From Amycolatopsis alkalitolerans (GTDB taxonomy: Bacteria > Actinomycetota > Actinomycetes > Mycobacteriales > Pseudonocardiaceae): a stretch of 64,000 bases of DNA. The notes beneath the pieces were generated by a model, which was not told the origin of the DNA, searched no databases, and saw only the letters and a program-made list of their open reading frames with translations. Numbering within the stretch: the stretch's first letter is position 1; every line of letters begins with the position of its first letter. This document shows, one piece after another, positions 25,136-34,028 of this stretch. The stretch is taken from NCBI RefSeq assembly GCF_006152065.1, contig NZ_VDFW01000032.1:1-64000 (forward strand). Direction: 5' to 3'. The position numbers and the translations under genes are program-made.

Positions 25136-25815
25136 GCGGTGAACACCCCGTCCAGGTAAGACTGCCAAGCCCGCTCCGCACCGGCGTTGCCGCCGAACAG
25201 GTGCGCCGACACGTCAACGGTGCCGCCGAAATTGTTCCGGCCGAAGACCCGGTACATCGCGTCGGGTGTGCGCAGGCCGAGGAAATACGGGTTCAGATAG
25301 TCGACCACCGCGTCGGCGGGCGCGAGCCCGGGCAGTTCGAGCCGCACGGTTTCGTCCACCGCCGCAACGCCGAGCGATTTCTTCACCGATTCCAGCGCGG
25401 TCGGGAACGAGGAGGCAGACGGACCGTTGACCTCCGCGTACACGGCCGACTTGCCGCCGAAGTACCGCAGGTACTGCCCGAGCGTGTGGTGGTAGAAATC
25501 GGTGTGCCTGCTCGCGCCGTCGTACTGGCTGTCCCAGTCGTCGGTGAAGATTCCACTGTGGACGTATCGGAGCGCGGCCGTGCCGCCGTCACGAGCGGAG
25601 ATGATGAAGTCGAGCGCGTTGAACCAGCCGTCTTCGCCGTCCTGCCGGACGGTGAACCGGTGCGGCGGCTCCCAGTTCCGCACCATCGGACTGTCCGGCT
25701 CGGGCGCGGGGGTCGGGAACATCCAGTTCGCCGTGCCGGTGGTGACCGCGGCGAAGACCTCCTCCGGCGTAGCCGGCAGCACGACCTCCCGCTCGATCTC
25801 GAATTCCTTGCCCAT
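25132..25815 (-). CDS. SRPBCC / AHSA1-like protein
   Basis: A 227-residue START/SRPBCC-fold protein: EIEREVVLPATPEEVFAAVTTGTANWMFP is the usual first strand and helix, and a second half (ESVKKSLGVAA..., FGGTVDVSAHLFGGN) may be an extra domain. ATG 25815 has AAGGAG upstream. It lies 2 bp after the ArsR-type regulator and overlaps the Nudix gene; the ArsR-SRPBCC pairing is common in actinobacteria, where the regulator controls the SRPBCC gene. Ligand unknown. Confidence 0.85.
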   Translation of the reverse strand: MGKEFEIEREVVLPATPEEVFAAVTTGTANWMFPTPAPEPDSPMVRNWEPPHRFTVRQDGEDGWFNALDFIISARDGGTAALRYVHSGIFTDDWDSQYDGASRHTDFYHHTLGQYLRYFGGKSAVYAEVNGPSASSFPTALESVKKSLGVAAVDETVRLELPGLAPADAVVDYLNPYFLGLRTPDAMYRVFGRNNFGGTVDVSAHLFGGNAGAERAWQSYLDGVFTA

Positions 25816-25817
25816 GA

Positions 25818-26405
25818 TCACTGCTCCTTCTTGAGGCTGGGGTGGAGGGCGACGACGAGCCGGTGCTTGCGCCCGCCCGCCGACTTCTCGTCGTGGTACT
25901 TCCCCACGAGGTTCTTCACGGTGTCGCCCAGTTCCTCGGCGAACGCGGCCCGTTCGGCCGCGGTGGCGAACCGGATCTCCGCGTCGATGCCATAGGTCGC
26001 CAGACGCTGCCTTGCGGCTGTGGCGCCGGTGATGAGCTCCCCGATCTCCCGCACGAGGCGGGCGGCCAGTGCGAGCAGCCACCGCGCCGAAAGCTGGTCC
26101 GGCGCGCGATCGGGGTCGGGGGCGACGTCGGCCATCGCGGTCGGGGAGATGACGTACGAGGCCGCGGTCGCCCGCATGACCCGCTCGGTGACATTCCCCT
26201 TCTTGCGCTCTTCGACCAGTTCGATCAGCCCGTGCCGCTCGAGCGCCCGCAGGTGGTAGTTGACCTTCTGCCGGGCGAGCCCGACCCGCGCGGCGAGCGT
26301 GGTGGCCGAGCCGGGTTCGGCGAGCGCCGCCAGCAGCTTCCGGCGGACCGGATCGAGCGAGACCTCGGCGGCGGCCGGATCTTCGATCACTGCGACTTCG
26401 AGCAT
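25818..26405 (-). CDS. ArsR-like winged-helix transcriptional regulator
   Basis: A 195-residue protein with an N-terminal winged-helix domain (LDPVRRKLLAALAEPGSATTLAARVGLARQKVNYHLRALERHGLIELVEERKKGN, residues about 17-72) and a C-terminal helical region that probably binds a ligand or mediates dimerisation. No cysteine metal site is apparent. First gene of an operon with the SRPBCC and Nudix genes. Two AT-rich palindromic sites directly upstream fit autoregulation. Confidence 0.85.
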   Translation of the reverse strand: MLEVAVIEDPAAAEVSLDPVRRKLLAALAEPGSATTLAARVGLARQKVNYHLRALERHGLIELVEERKKGNVTERVMRATAASYVISPTAMADVAPDPDRAPDQLSARWLLALAARLVREIGELITGATAARQRLATYGIDAEIRFATAAERAAFAEELGDTVKNLVGKYHDEKSAGGRKHRLVVALHPSLKKEQ

Positions 26406-26422
26406 GGCTCCACCGTCACACC

Positions 26423-26456
26423 GACAACTAAATTTGTCAAGACAGAACTAGTAGTC
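26423..26456. promoter_or_regulatory. Putative operator and -35 of the ArsR-SRPBCC-Nudix operon
   Basis: GACAACTAAATTTGTC (26423-26438) is an imperfect palindrome with perfect GACAA/TTGTC ends; GACAGAACTAGTAGTC (26441-26456) is a looser second copy. On the minus strand TTGACA (26440-26435) is a consensus -35 located between them. Both AT-rich sites stand out in a GC-rich region and lie 18-50 bp before the regulator start. Confidence 0.5.
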
Positions 26457-26626
26457 GGTGCCGGGGTGGCCCCGGTGTCGCCGGTACTCGGATGGGCGCT
26501 AGTCTCTGCCCCCGAGTTGATCGAAACACACGGGCTTGACACGCTCGGTAGTTTTCACACTGGCAACAACCGCCCATTAGGGTGACGGCGTTTCCACTAC
26601 GGCATCTCGTCGCGGGAGGCACCACG

Positions 26627-26941
26627 GTGCGCATCCGAAGCACTCAGGTCAGGCGTTTCAGCACGTACGCGCTGCGCGCCGCTACGGTCCTGCTGGCCTT
26701 CCTGGCCAGCGGTGCCGGCGTGGCGAACGCCGCTGGCGACCAGATCGCGCCTGCCACCGAGACGATGTCCTTCGGCCTGCTCGGCCCGGTGGGCCTCGCC
26801 GCGGTCGTCCTCGGGGTCGTCGGTATGACCCTCGGCGTCATCCGCCAGCGCCGCAAGGCCGCTCAGGCGCACGCCGAGCCCGAGGTCTCCGCCGAGGAGT
26901 CGACCCGCCCGCTCACGCCATACCGGCGACCGACACTCTGA
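26627..26941 (+). CDS. Small membrane protein with signal-like N-terminus
   Basis: A 104-residue protein: a basic N-terminus, a hydrophobic segment ending in ANAAG (about 16-34, possible signal peptide), a second hydrophobic segment (about 47-67, LLGPVGLAAVVLGVVGMTLGV) followed by RQRRK, and an acidic tail. Either a secreted N-terminus with one anchor, or two membrane spans. I do not recognise a family. Start GTG 26627 has GGGAGG at 7 nt; an upstream GTG 26582 is less likely. Its 3' end overlaps the convergent TDT gene by 29 bp. The gap 26457-26626 holds no other gene. Confidence 0.6.
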   Translation: MRIRSTQVRRFSTYALRAATVLLAFLASGAGVANAAGDQIAPATETMSFGLLGPVGLAAVVLGVVGMTLGVIRQRRKAAQAHAEPEVSAEESTRPLTPYRRPTL

Positions 26942-27944
26942 TCTCGGCGAGCGTCCGCACCGCGACCGTCAGCCACAACCCCGCGAGCAGCACGTAGAGC
27001 ACGACCGCGGCCGCCGCGAACAGGTCGGCGTGCGTGACCGACGCCAGCGCGCTCGTGCCGGTCACACAGGTGCCCAGCGGGAACGTGAAACTCCACCAGG
27101 TCAGGGAGAACTTCCCACCGGCCCGGATCACCACCGCGGCGGCGAGCACGAGCCAGAGCATCGCGAACCCCCAGGTCGGCACGCCGTAGATCACCCCGGC
27201 CAGCCGCCCGGCCGTGTCCGGCGCCTGGGCGCCCAGCAGGTTCGCCGCGGTGATCGACTGCCCGAGCGGGCCGAGCACGATCCACACCGTGGGCGCCAGG
27301 CCGGGCCCGCCCCGCACGAGCCGGTGCCAGATCAACGGCAGCAGCGCCAGCGTCGCGAACAGGCTTATGCCGAACAGCGCGTAACACCCGAGCAGCATCG
27401 TCAGCCGCGCCTGGCCGGCCGGCAGGGACGGGATCAGCGCGGCGCCGGTCGCGGCGGAGACCATCGGCGGCACGACCGGCATCAGCCACCCGCCGAACGG
27501 CTCGCTGTCCTCGACCTGGCTCATGGCCATCCGGAACGGCAGGGCGACGGCCGTCACCAGGCCCAGCGCCGTGCCCGCCGTCCACAGCGTCCATGCCACG
27601 GCGAAGGCCGGGCCCGGCCCGATCCAGTCGCGGCCCAGCGCGAGCGCGCCCGCCCCGACGGTGAGCAGGGCCATCGGCGGCGCGCCCCAGAAGTGCGCCA
27701 GCACGGGGTGGCGCAGGTGGGCGAGCTGGCCGGACGGGTTGCGCCACCACTCGCGGACCATCACCACGCACAGCACCATGAGCCACACCGCCGCGCCCGC
27801 CCAGACGACCGTCGCGGCGGAACGCAGTCCGGGTGGATGCACGGGCAGCGCCGGCACGGCGTTCGCCACGATGCCGGTGCCCATCACGGAGGCGAACCAG
27901 TTCGGGGTGGTGCCCGCACGGGGCAGCGAAGGAGTCGTGAACAC
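26913..27944 (-). CDS. TDT (TehA/SLAC1-like) family transporter
   Basis: A 343-residue protein with ten hydrophobic segments. The opening TPNWFASVMGTGIVANAVPAL is the typical first helix of the tellurite-resistance/dicarboxylate transporter family, and YGVPTWGFAMLWLVLAAAVV and WWSFTFPLGTCVTGTSAL lie in later helices. GTG 27944 is the first usable start in frame. It is divergent from a LysR regulator across 70 bp, so the regulator probably controls it. Substrate (sulfite, malate or another anion) is not evident. Confidence 0.85.
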   Translation of the reverse strand: MFTTPSLPRAGTTPNWFASVMGTGIVANAVPALPVHPPGLRSAATVVWAGAAVWLMVLCVVMVREWWRNPSGQLAHLRHPVLAHFWGAPPMALLTVGAGALALGRDWIGPGPAFAVAWTLWTAGTALGLVTAVALPFRMAMSQVEDSEPFGGWLMPVVPPMVSAATGAALIPSLPAGQARLTMLLGCYALFGISLFATLALLPLIWHRLVRGGPGLAPTVWIVLGPLGQSITAANLLGAQAPDTAGRLAGVIYGVPTWGFAMLWLVLAAAVVIRAGGKFSLTWWSFTFPLGTCVTGTSALASVTHADLFAAAAVVLYVLLAGLWLTVAVRTLAEIRVSVAGMA

Positions 27945-28002
27945 CCTTACACGTTCGGGCCATCTCGAGGGGACCGGTAGCGGGACAACGCCGATGAGCT
28001 CA

Positions 28003-28008
28003 TAGCCT
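28003..28008 (+). promoter_or_regulatory. -10 element of the LysR gene (leaderless)
   Basis: TAGCCT lies 6 nt before ATG 28015. Confidence 0.5.
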
Positions 28009-28014
28009 GGGGTT

Positions 28015-28917
28015 ATGCCGCTGCCGTTACGCGTTGCCGAGCTGACCGGTTTCGACCTGCTCCTGTCAGTGGCGAAGCTCGGCGGGATCGGGGCGGCCGC
28101 GCGCGCCCACGGCATTTCCCAGCCCGCCGCGAGTGCCCGGATCCAGCAGCTGGAAGCCCGGGTCGGGGTCGCGCTCGTGGAACGTTCGCCGCGCGGTTCG
28201 CGGCTGAGCGAAGCGGGCGCGCTGGTCGCCGACTGGGCCCGGCCCGTGGTCGAAGCCGCGGCGGATCTCGAGGCGGGTATCGCCGCGCTGCGGGGCAAGC
28301 GCGACACGCATCTGCACGTCGCGGCCAGCCTCACGGTCGCGGAGTACCTGCTGCCGAAGTGGCTGGCCGCGCTGCGGACGGTGAGCCCGGCGACGGCGGT
28401 CGCCCTGACCTCCGGCAACTCGAGCGAGGTCGCGCACCAGGTGCTCAGCGGCGAAGCGGATCTCGGGTTCGTCGAGGGGCCGGAGCTGCCGAGTGGCCTG
28501 CACGCCGAGACCCTGACGATGGACGAACTCGAACTCGTGGTCTCGCCCGCGCATCCGTGGGCGCGGCGGCGGCGCCGGATCCGGCCCGAGCAGCTGGCCT
28601 CGACCCCGTTGGTCAGTCGTGAACGGGGCTCAGGGACCAGGCGGGCGCTGGAGCTGGCGCTCGCCCCGCACCGGCTTGCGGACCCGATGCTCGAGCTCTC
28701 CTCGACCACCGCGATCAAGGCCGCGGTGATGGAGGGCATCGCGCCCGCGGTGCTCGGCGCGCGCACGGTCGCGACGGAGCTGGCTTCGGGCACGCTGGTC
28801 GCCGTCGAGGTCGTGGGCGCGGACCTGCGCAGGGCGCTGCGGGTCGTCTGGCCCGCCAGCCAGACGTTGCGCGGCCCCGCGGCGGACCTCGCCGCCATCG
28901 CCGCTCGCGGCGCCTGA
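28015..28917 (+). CDS. LysR-family transcriptional regulator
   Basis: A 300-residue regulator. The N-terminal winged helix is clear (LTGFDLLLSVAKLGGIGAAARAHGISQPAASARIQQLEARVGVALVERSPRGSRLSEAG), followed by the effector-binding domain (THLHVAASLTVAEYLLPKWLAAL..., ALTSGNSSEVAHQVLSGEADLGFVEGP). Divergent orientation to the TDT transporter is the standard LysR arrangement. The start ATG has a TAGCCT -10 element 6 nt upstream and no ribosome site. trpS begins 12 bp after its stop, with a possible promoter of its own. Confidence 0.88.
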   Translation: MPLPLRVAELTGFDLLLSVAKLGGIGAAARAHGISQPAASARIQQLEARVGVALVERSPRGSRLSEAGALVADWARPVVEAAADLEAGIAALRGKRDTHLHVAASLTVAEYLLPKWLAALRTVSPATAVALTSGNSSEVAHQVLSGEADLGFVEGPELPSGLHAETLTMDELELVVSPAHPWARRRRRIRPEQLASTPLVSRERGSGTRRALELALAPHRLADPMLELSSTTAIKAAVMEGIAPAVLGARTVATELASGTLVAVEVVGADLRRALRVVWPASQTLRGPAADLAAIAARGA

Positions 28918-29988
<1,071 letters not shown>

Positions 29989-30101
29989 CCCGGGAAACCC
30001 TCATCTGATTCACAGCAAAAACTCGCCTTTTCTCAGTCGCCTTTCAGCATCAGCGGCGAAGCTTTCGCCGCTGGTTCTCGAGGCGCAGAGAGAAGGTCGC
30101 C

Positions 30102-31346
30102 GTGCTGGGCAGGCTTCGCAGGAAGAGACGGTGGGTGTACGCCACCGTCGCCGTGGTCGTCTTGGCGGCCGCGGGGGTCACGGTCTGGGTGGTCACGCGG
30201 CCCGCGGCCGCCCAGTCGTACCGGCTGGTCGCGGCGAGCACCACCACGCTCAAGCAGACCGTGTCGTCCTCCGGCACGATCGAACCCGCGCAGCGCAGTG
30301 ATCTGAACTTCGGCGTCTCCGGCCAGGTGACCGCGGTGAACGTAACCGTCGGCCAGCAGGTCACCGCGGGTCAGCAGTTGGCGACCGTGCAGTCGGCTTC
30401 GCTTTCGGCGAGTGTCGCGCAGGCGAACTCGGCCGTCGCCTCGGATCAGTCGAAGCTCTCCGCCGACCAGTCGAACGGTGCGTCCTCCGCGCAGGTCTCC
30501 GCGGACCAGGCATCGCTCACCGCCGCGCAGAACCAGCTCGCCAACGCCCAGGCGGCGTTGGCGGAGGCGACGATGACCTCGCCGATCGCGGGCACCGTCG
30601 CGGCGGTGAACCTGACGGTGGGACAACAGGTTTCGGCCGGCGGCTCGGGCAGCCAGAGCAGCTCGTCCGCCGCCTCCAGCACGGACTCGAGCGGGCAGTC
30701 CGGCAGGCAGGGCAGCAGTGCGCCCTCGTCCTCCTCTTCGTCGTCTTCTTCGTCGAGTTCGAGCACCGCGCAGATCGTCATCATTTCCGCGGGTTCCTAC
30801 GTGGTCAACGCGAGCGTGGACGACACCGAGATCGGCCAGATCAAGACCGGCGACCAGGCGGTCATCACCCCCGACGGTTCGACGACCCCGGTCTACGGCA
30901 CGGTCACGACGGTCGCGGTGATGGCCGACGGTTCGTCGTCGGTGCCCAGCTATCCGATCACGATCGGGGTGACCGGCAGCCCGGCCGGGCTGTTCGCGGG
31001 GGCGAACGCGACCGTCGCGATCGTGGTGAAGCAGTTGAACGACGTGCTCGCGGTTCCCGCGGCCGCCGTGCACTACGACGGCGGGCAGGCCGCGGTCTAC
31101 GAACTCGTCGGCGGCAAGCAGACCAGCAAGACTGTCCAGCTAGGACAGTCCTCTGGCGGCATGGTCCAGGTCGTGAATGGACTGTCCGAAGGGGAGCAGG
31201 TGCTGGTCGCCACACCCGCGGGCGGCACCGGCGGCGCGGCGCGTTCCGGCGGGACCGGTGGGCGCCCTGGCGGGTTCGGCGGCGGCGGTGTGCGCATCGG
31301 CGGCGGCGGTTTCGGCGGCGGCAAGGCGGGCGGGTTCGGCGGATGA
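30102..31346 (+). CDS. HlyD/MacA-type efflux adaptor subunit 1
   Basis: A 414-residue membrane-fusion-type protein. An N-terminal anchor (about 10-32, WVYATVAVVVLAAAGVTVWVV) is followed by a biotinyl-lipoyl-like half motif (SSGTIEPAQRSDLNFGVSGQVTAVNVTVGQQV), a short coiled coil (70-130), the second lipoyl half (TSPIAGTVAAVNLTVGQQV), a poly-Ser linker (about 200-225) and a beta-barrel region (DDTEIGQIKTGDQAVITPDG). The C-terminus is Gly-rich. GTG start with GAGAAGG. It overlaps the ATPase gene by ATGA. In this monoderm the adaptor must bridge membrane and cell wall rather than reach an outer membrane. Confidence 0.85.
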   Translation: MLGRLRRKRRWVYATVAVVVLAAAGVTVWVVTRPAAAQSYRLVAASTTTLKQTVSSSGTIEPAQRSDLNFGVSGQVTAVNVTVGQQVTAGQQLATVQSASLSASVAQANSAVASDQSKLSADQSNGASSAQVSADQASLTAAQNQLANAQAALAEATMTSPIAGTVAAVNLTVGQQVSAGGSGSQSSSSAASSTDSSGQSGRQGSSAPSSSSSSSSSSSSSTAQIVIISAGSYVVNASVDDTEIGQIKTGDQAVITPDGSTTPVYGTVTTVAVMADGSSSVPSYPITIGVTGSPAGLFAGANATVAIVVKQLNDVLAVPAAAVHYDGGQAAVYELVGGKQTSKTVQLGQSSGGMVQVVNGLSEGEQVLVATPAGGTGGAARSGGTGGRPGGFGGGGVRIGGGGFGGGKAGGFGG

Positions 31347-32035
31347 ACATGCCCGTCATCGATATCCGGAACGTGCGCAAGGTCTACTCGACCGGGGTGG
31401 TGGAAGTCGAGGCGCTGCGCGGGGTTTCGCTCCGCGTGTCCGAAGGCGAGTATGTCGCCGTCATGGGCCCGTCCGGCTCGGGAAAATCAACGCTGATGCA
31501 TATCCTCGGCTGCCTGGACACGCTCAGCTCGGGAAGCTATGTGCTGGCGGGCGAGGACGTGAGCGGACTGTCCGAACTGGACCTCGCGGCGATCCGTAAC
31601 CGCCGGATCGGCTTCGTGTTCCAGCAGTTCAACCTGTTGGCCGGGCTTTCGGCCTGGCGCAACGTCGAACTTCCGCTGTGCTACGCCGGAGTGAAGCGCG
31701 CCGAGCGCAAGGCGCGGGCGATCGAGTTGCTGCACCGGGTCGGCCTTGGCGACCGTGTCGAGCATCGGCCGAACGAACTGTCCGGCGGCCAGCAGTCACG
31801 GGTCGCGCTGGCCCGCGCGCTGGTGAACCGGCCGTCGATGGTGCTCGCCGACGAGCCCACCGGCGCGCTCGACTCGGCGGCCACGGCCGACGTGCTGTCG
31901 GTGTTCCGCGAACTCAACGACGCCGGCCACACCATCGTGCTGATCACGCACGAGGAGGAGGTCGCCGAACACACCGACCGGGTCGTGCGGCTGCGCGACG
32001 GGCTCGTCGAGTCCGACACGGGGGTGTTCGTGTGA
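31343..32035 (+). CDS. MacB/LolD-type ABC transporter ATPase
   Basis: A 230-residue ATPase with Walker A GPSGSGKST (about 43-51), Q-loop FVFQQFNLLAGLS, signature LSGGQQSRVALARAL, Walker B MVLADEPTGALD and H-loop LITHEEEVAEH. This is the FtsE/LolD/MacB class that powers mechanotransmission-type exporters. It overlaps both neighbours by 4 bp (ATGA and GTGA), so adaptor, ATPase and permease are made together. Confidence 0.93.
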   Translation: MNMPVIDIRNVRKVYSTGVVEVEALRGVSLRVSEGEYVAVMGPSGSGKSTLMHILGCLDTLSSGSYVLAGEDVSGLSELDLAAIRNRRIGFVFQQFNLLAGLSAWRNVELPLCYAGVKRAERKARAIELLHRVGLGDRVEHRPNELSGGQQSRVALARALVNRPSMVLADEPTGALDSAATADVLSVFRELNDAGHTIVLITHEEEVAEHTDRVVRLRDGLVESDTGVFV

Positions 32036-33267
32036 GCTGGCTGGAGACGTTGCGGACGAGCCTCGAAGCGATCCGGGCGCACCGGTTGCGGTCGGGGCTG
32101 ACGATGCTGGGCATCCTGATCGGGATCGCCGCGGTGATCCTGACCGTCGGGCTCGGCGAAGGCGCGCAGGCCCAGATCGCGTCCGCGATCAACTCGCTCG
32201 GCACGAACCTGCTCGTGGTATCGCCGGGCAGCAGCACGAGCAGCACCACCGGCGTTCGCGGCGGCCTCGGTTCGGCGACCACGCTGACCGACCAGGACGC
32301 GAACGCCCTCGCCGCGCCCGGTGTGGCGCCGGATATCGCCGCCGTCGCCCCCACGACGAGCCGGAGCACCTCGCTCGCCGCCGGTTCGTCGACGTGGACG
32401 ACGTCGGTCGTCGGCACGACTCCGGCCTGGCTCGGCGTCCGGGCTCGCACCGTGGACCAGGGCCGCTTCCTCACGAGCGCGGACGAAACGAGTGAAGCCG
32501 CGGTCACCGTGCTCGGTCCGAGTACGGCCGAGGAACTGTTCGGCACCACCGATGCGGTGGGGCGCACGGTGACGATCGGCACCATTCCCTTCCAGGTCGT
32601 CGGGGTGCTGGCCTCCGCGGGCACCTCGGCCGCGCAGGATCAGGACGATCAGGCCGTCGTGCCGATCAGCACCGCGGCGGACCGGCTCATCGGCGGCAGC
32701 ACGCGGACGTCGGTACAGCAGATCTACCTGGAAGCGTCCACTTCGGACACCCTGTCGGCGGCGTACCAGGAGGCGAACCAGGAACTGCTGGCCATGCACC
32801 ACATCACGAACCCGACCGCGGCCGACTTCACCATCGCGAGCCAGCAGTCCCTGCTGACGACGGCGAGTTCGGTGAGCCAGACGCTCACCCTGCTGCTCGG
32901 CGGCGTCGCGGCCATTTCCTTGCTGGTGGGCGGGATCGGGGTGATGAACATCATGCTCGTCTCGGTGACCGAGCGGATCCGCGAGATCGGGCTGCGCAAG
33001 GCGGTCGGCGCGAGCCCGGTGGTGATCCGGCGCCAGTTCATGGTCGAGGCCTCGGCACTCGGGCTCGCCGGCGGTCTGCTCGGCGTGTTGCTGGGCATCG
33101 CCGGCGCGCTCGTGCTGCCCCATCTGGTGTCCATCCCGATCGTCATCTCCCCGGCGGCCACGGTGATCGCGATCCTCACCGCGATCGCGATCGGCCTCGT
33201 CTTCGGCGTCTACCCGGCCGGCCGGGCCGCCCGGCTCGCCCCGATCGACGCCCTGCGCAGCGAATAA
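32032..33267 (+). CDS. MacB/FtsX-type ABC transporter permease
   Basis: A 411-residue permease: first membrane helix near 20-43 (LRSGLTMLGILIGIAAVILTVGLG), a large extracytoplasmic domain with many Thr/Ser/Ala (60-275), and three C-terminal helices (about 285-400) including GGIGVMNIMLVSVTERIREIGLRKAVGAS, the hallmark of the MacB/FtsX family. It probably exports a hydrophobic molecule or peptide with the two adaptors encoded around it. GTG start overlaps the ATPase stop. Confidence 0.92.
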   Translation: MSWLETLRTSLEAIRAHRLRSGLTMLGILIGIAAVILTVGLGEGAQAQIASAINSLGTNLLVVSPGSSTSSTTGVRGGLGSATTLTDQDANALAAPGVAPDIAAVAPTTSRSTSLAAGSSTWTTSVVGTTPAWLGVRARTVDQGRFLTSADETSEAAVTVLGPSTAEELFGTTDAVGRTVTIGTIPFQVVGVLASAGTSAAQDQDDQAVVPISTAADRLIGGSTRTSVQQIYLEASTSDTLSAAYQEANQELLAMHHITNPTAADFTIASQQSLLTTASSVSQTLTLLLGGVAAISLLVGGIGVMNIMLVSVTERIREIGLRKAVGASPVVIRRQFMVEASALGLAGGLLGVLLGIAGALVLPHLVSIPIVISPAATVIAILTAIAIGLVFGVYPAGRAARLAPIDALRSE

Positions 33268-33281
33268 CGAAGGGAAGGACC

Positions 33282-34028
33282 ATGATCCGACGTACGGTGC
33301 TCGCGGCGGCGGGTGGCGTTCTCGCGCTGACGCTCGCCGCGTGCGGCTCGTCCGGCAACACCGTGGCTCCCGCGGCCCCCGCTCCGGCTTCGGGGGCGAA
33401 AAGCGCGCCTCGCGGGCCCGCCGCCTCCGGCACGATCGCCGCGGTCGCCGCGTCCAGCATCGAGGTGCAGAACCCGAGCAACGGCCAGGTGACGGTGAAG
33501 TTCTCCGGCAGCACCACGTTCACCGACCGGATTCCCGCCGCGCTGTCCGACGTCACGGCCGGTTCGTGCGTGGTGGTCACCGGGACCGGAACGCCGGTGG
33601 CCGCGAAGACCGTCGAGATCAGCACGGCTGCGAACGGCACCTGCGCTCCCGGTGGCGTGGGCATGCGGCCCGGGAACGGTGGCACCAGGCCGTCGCGCCT
33701 GTCCGGTGCGGCGAGGCCTTCGGGCGCCGCGCGCGGCGCGTTCGGCAAGGTGACCGCGGTCAGCGGCACGGGATTCACCGTCGAGCAGGACAACCGGCAG
33801 ACCGGCGCGACCACGACCGTCCAGGTGACCGTCGATTCGGCCACCACGTACACGAAGAGCAGCGCGGCGAACTCCAGTGCGCTCAAGGTGGGCGAATGCG
33901 CGATCGCGACCGGCCAGGCCGACGACACCGGCGCGGTGGCGGCTAAAACGATCTCGGTGAGCCAGGCGGGGCCGAACGGTTGCCAGACCTTCGGTGGCCG
34001 CGTTCGGACCGGAGGCGGGAATGGCTAA
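33282..34028 (+). CDS. DUF5666 lipoprotein in the efflux operon
   Basis: A 248-residue lipoprotein: signal with lipobox LTLAAC (Cys about residue 21), then two related beta-rich repeats of the DUF5666 type (SGTIAAVAASSIEVQNPSNGQ... and FGKVTAVSGTGFTVEQDNRQ...), each containing a VxxGxCVxxTG-like strand. It lies between the permease and the second adaptor and overlaps the latter by 8 bp, so it is probably an extracytoplasmic accessory part of the pump. The role is inferred only from context. Confidence 0.8.
   Translation: MIRRTVLAAAGGVLALTLAACGSSGNTVAPAAPAPASGAKSAPRGPAASGTIAAVAASSIEVQNPSNGQVTVKFSGSTTFTDRIPAALSDVTAGSCVVVTGTGTPVAAKTVEISTAANGTCAPGGVGMRPGNGGTRPSRLSGAARPSGAARGAFGKVTAVSGTGFTVEQDNRQTGATTTVQVTVDSATTYTKSSAANSSALKVGECAIATGQADDTGAVAAKTISVSQAGPNGCQTFGGRVRTGGGNG

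Noticed and set aside
26863-27963. Alternative minus-strand frame over the TDT gene
   Set aside because: Low-complexity Arg/Gly/Ala product without membrane segments; the TDT frame has the full family pattern.
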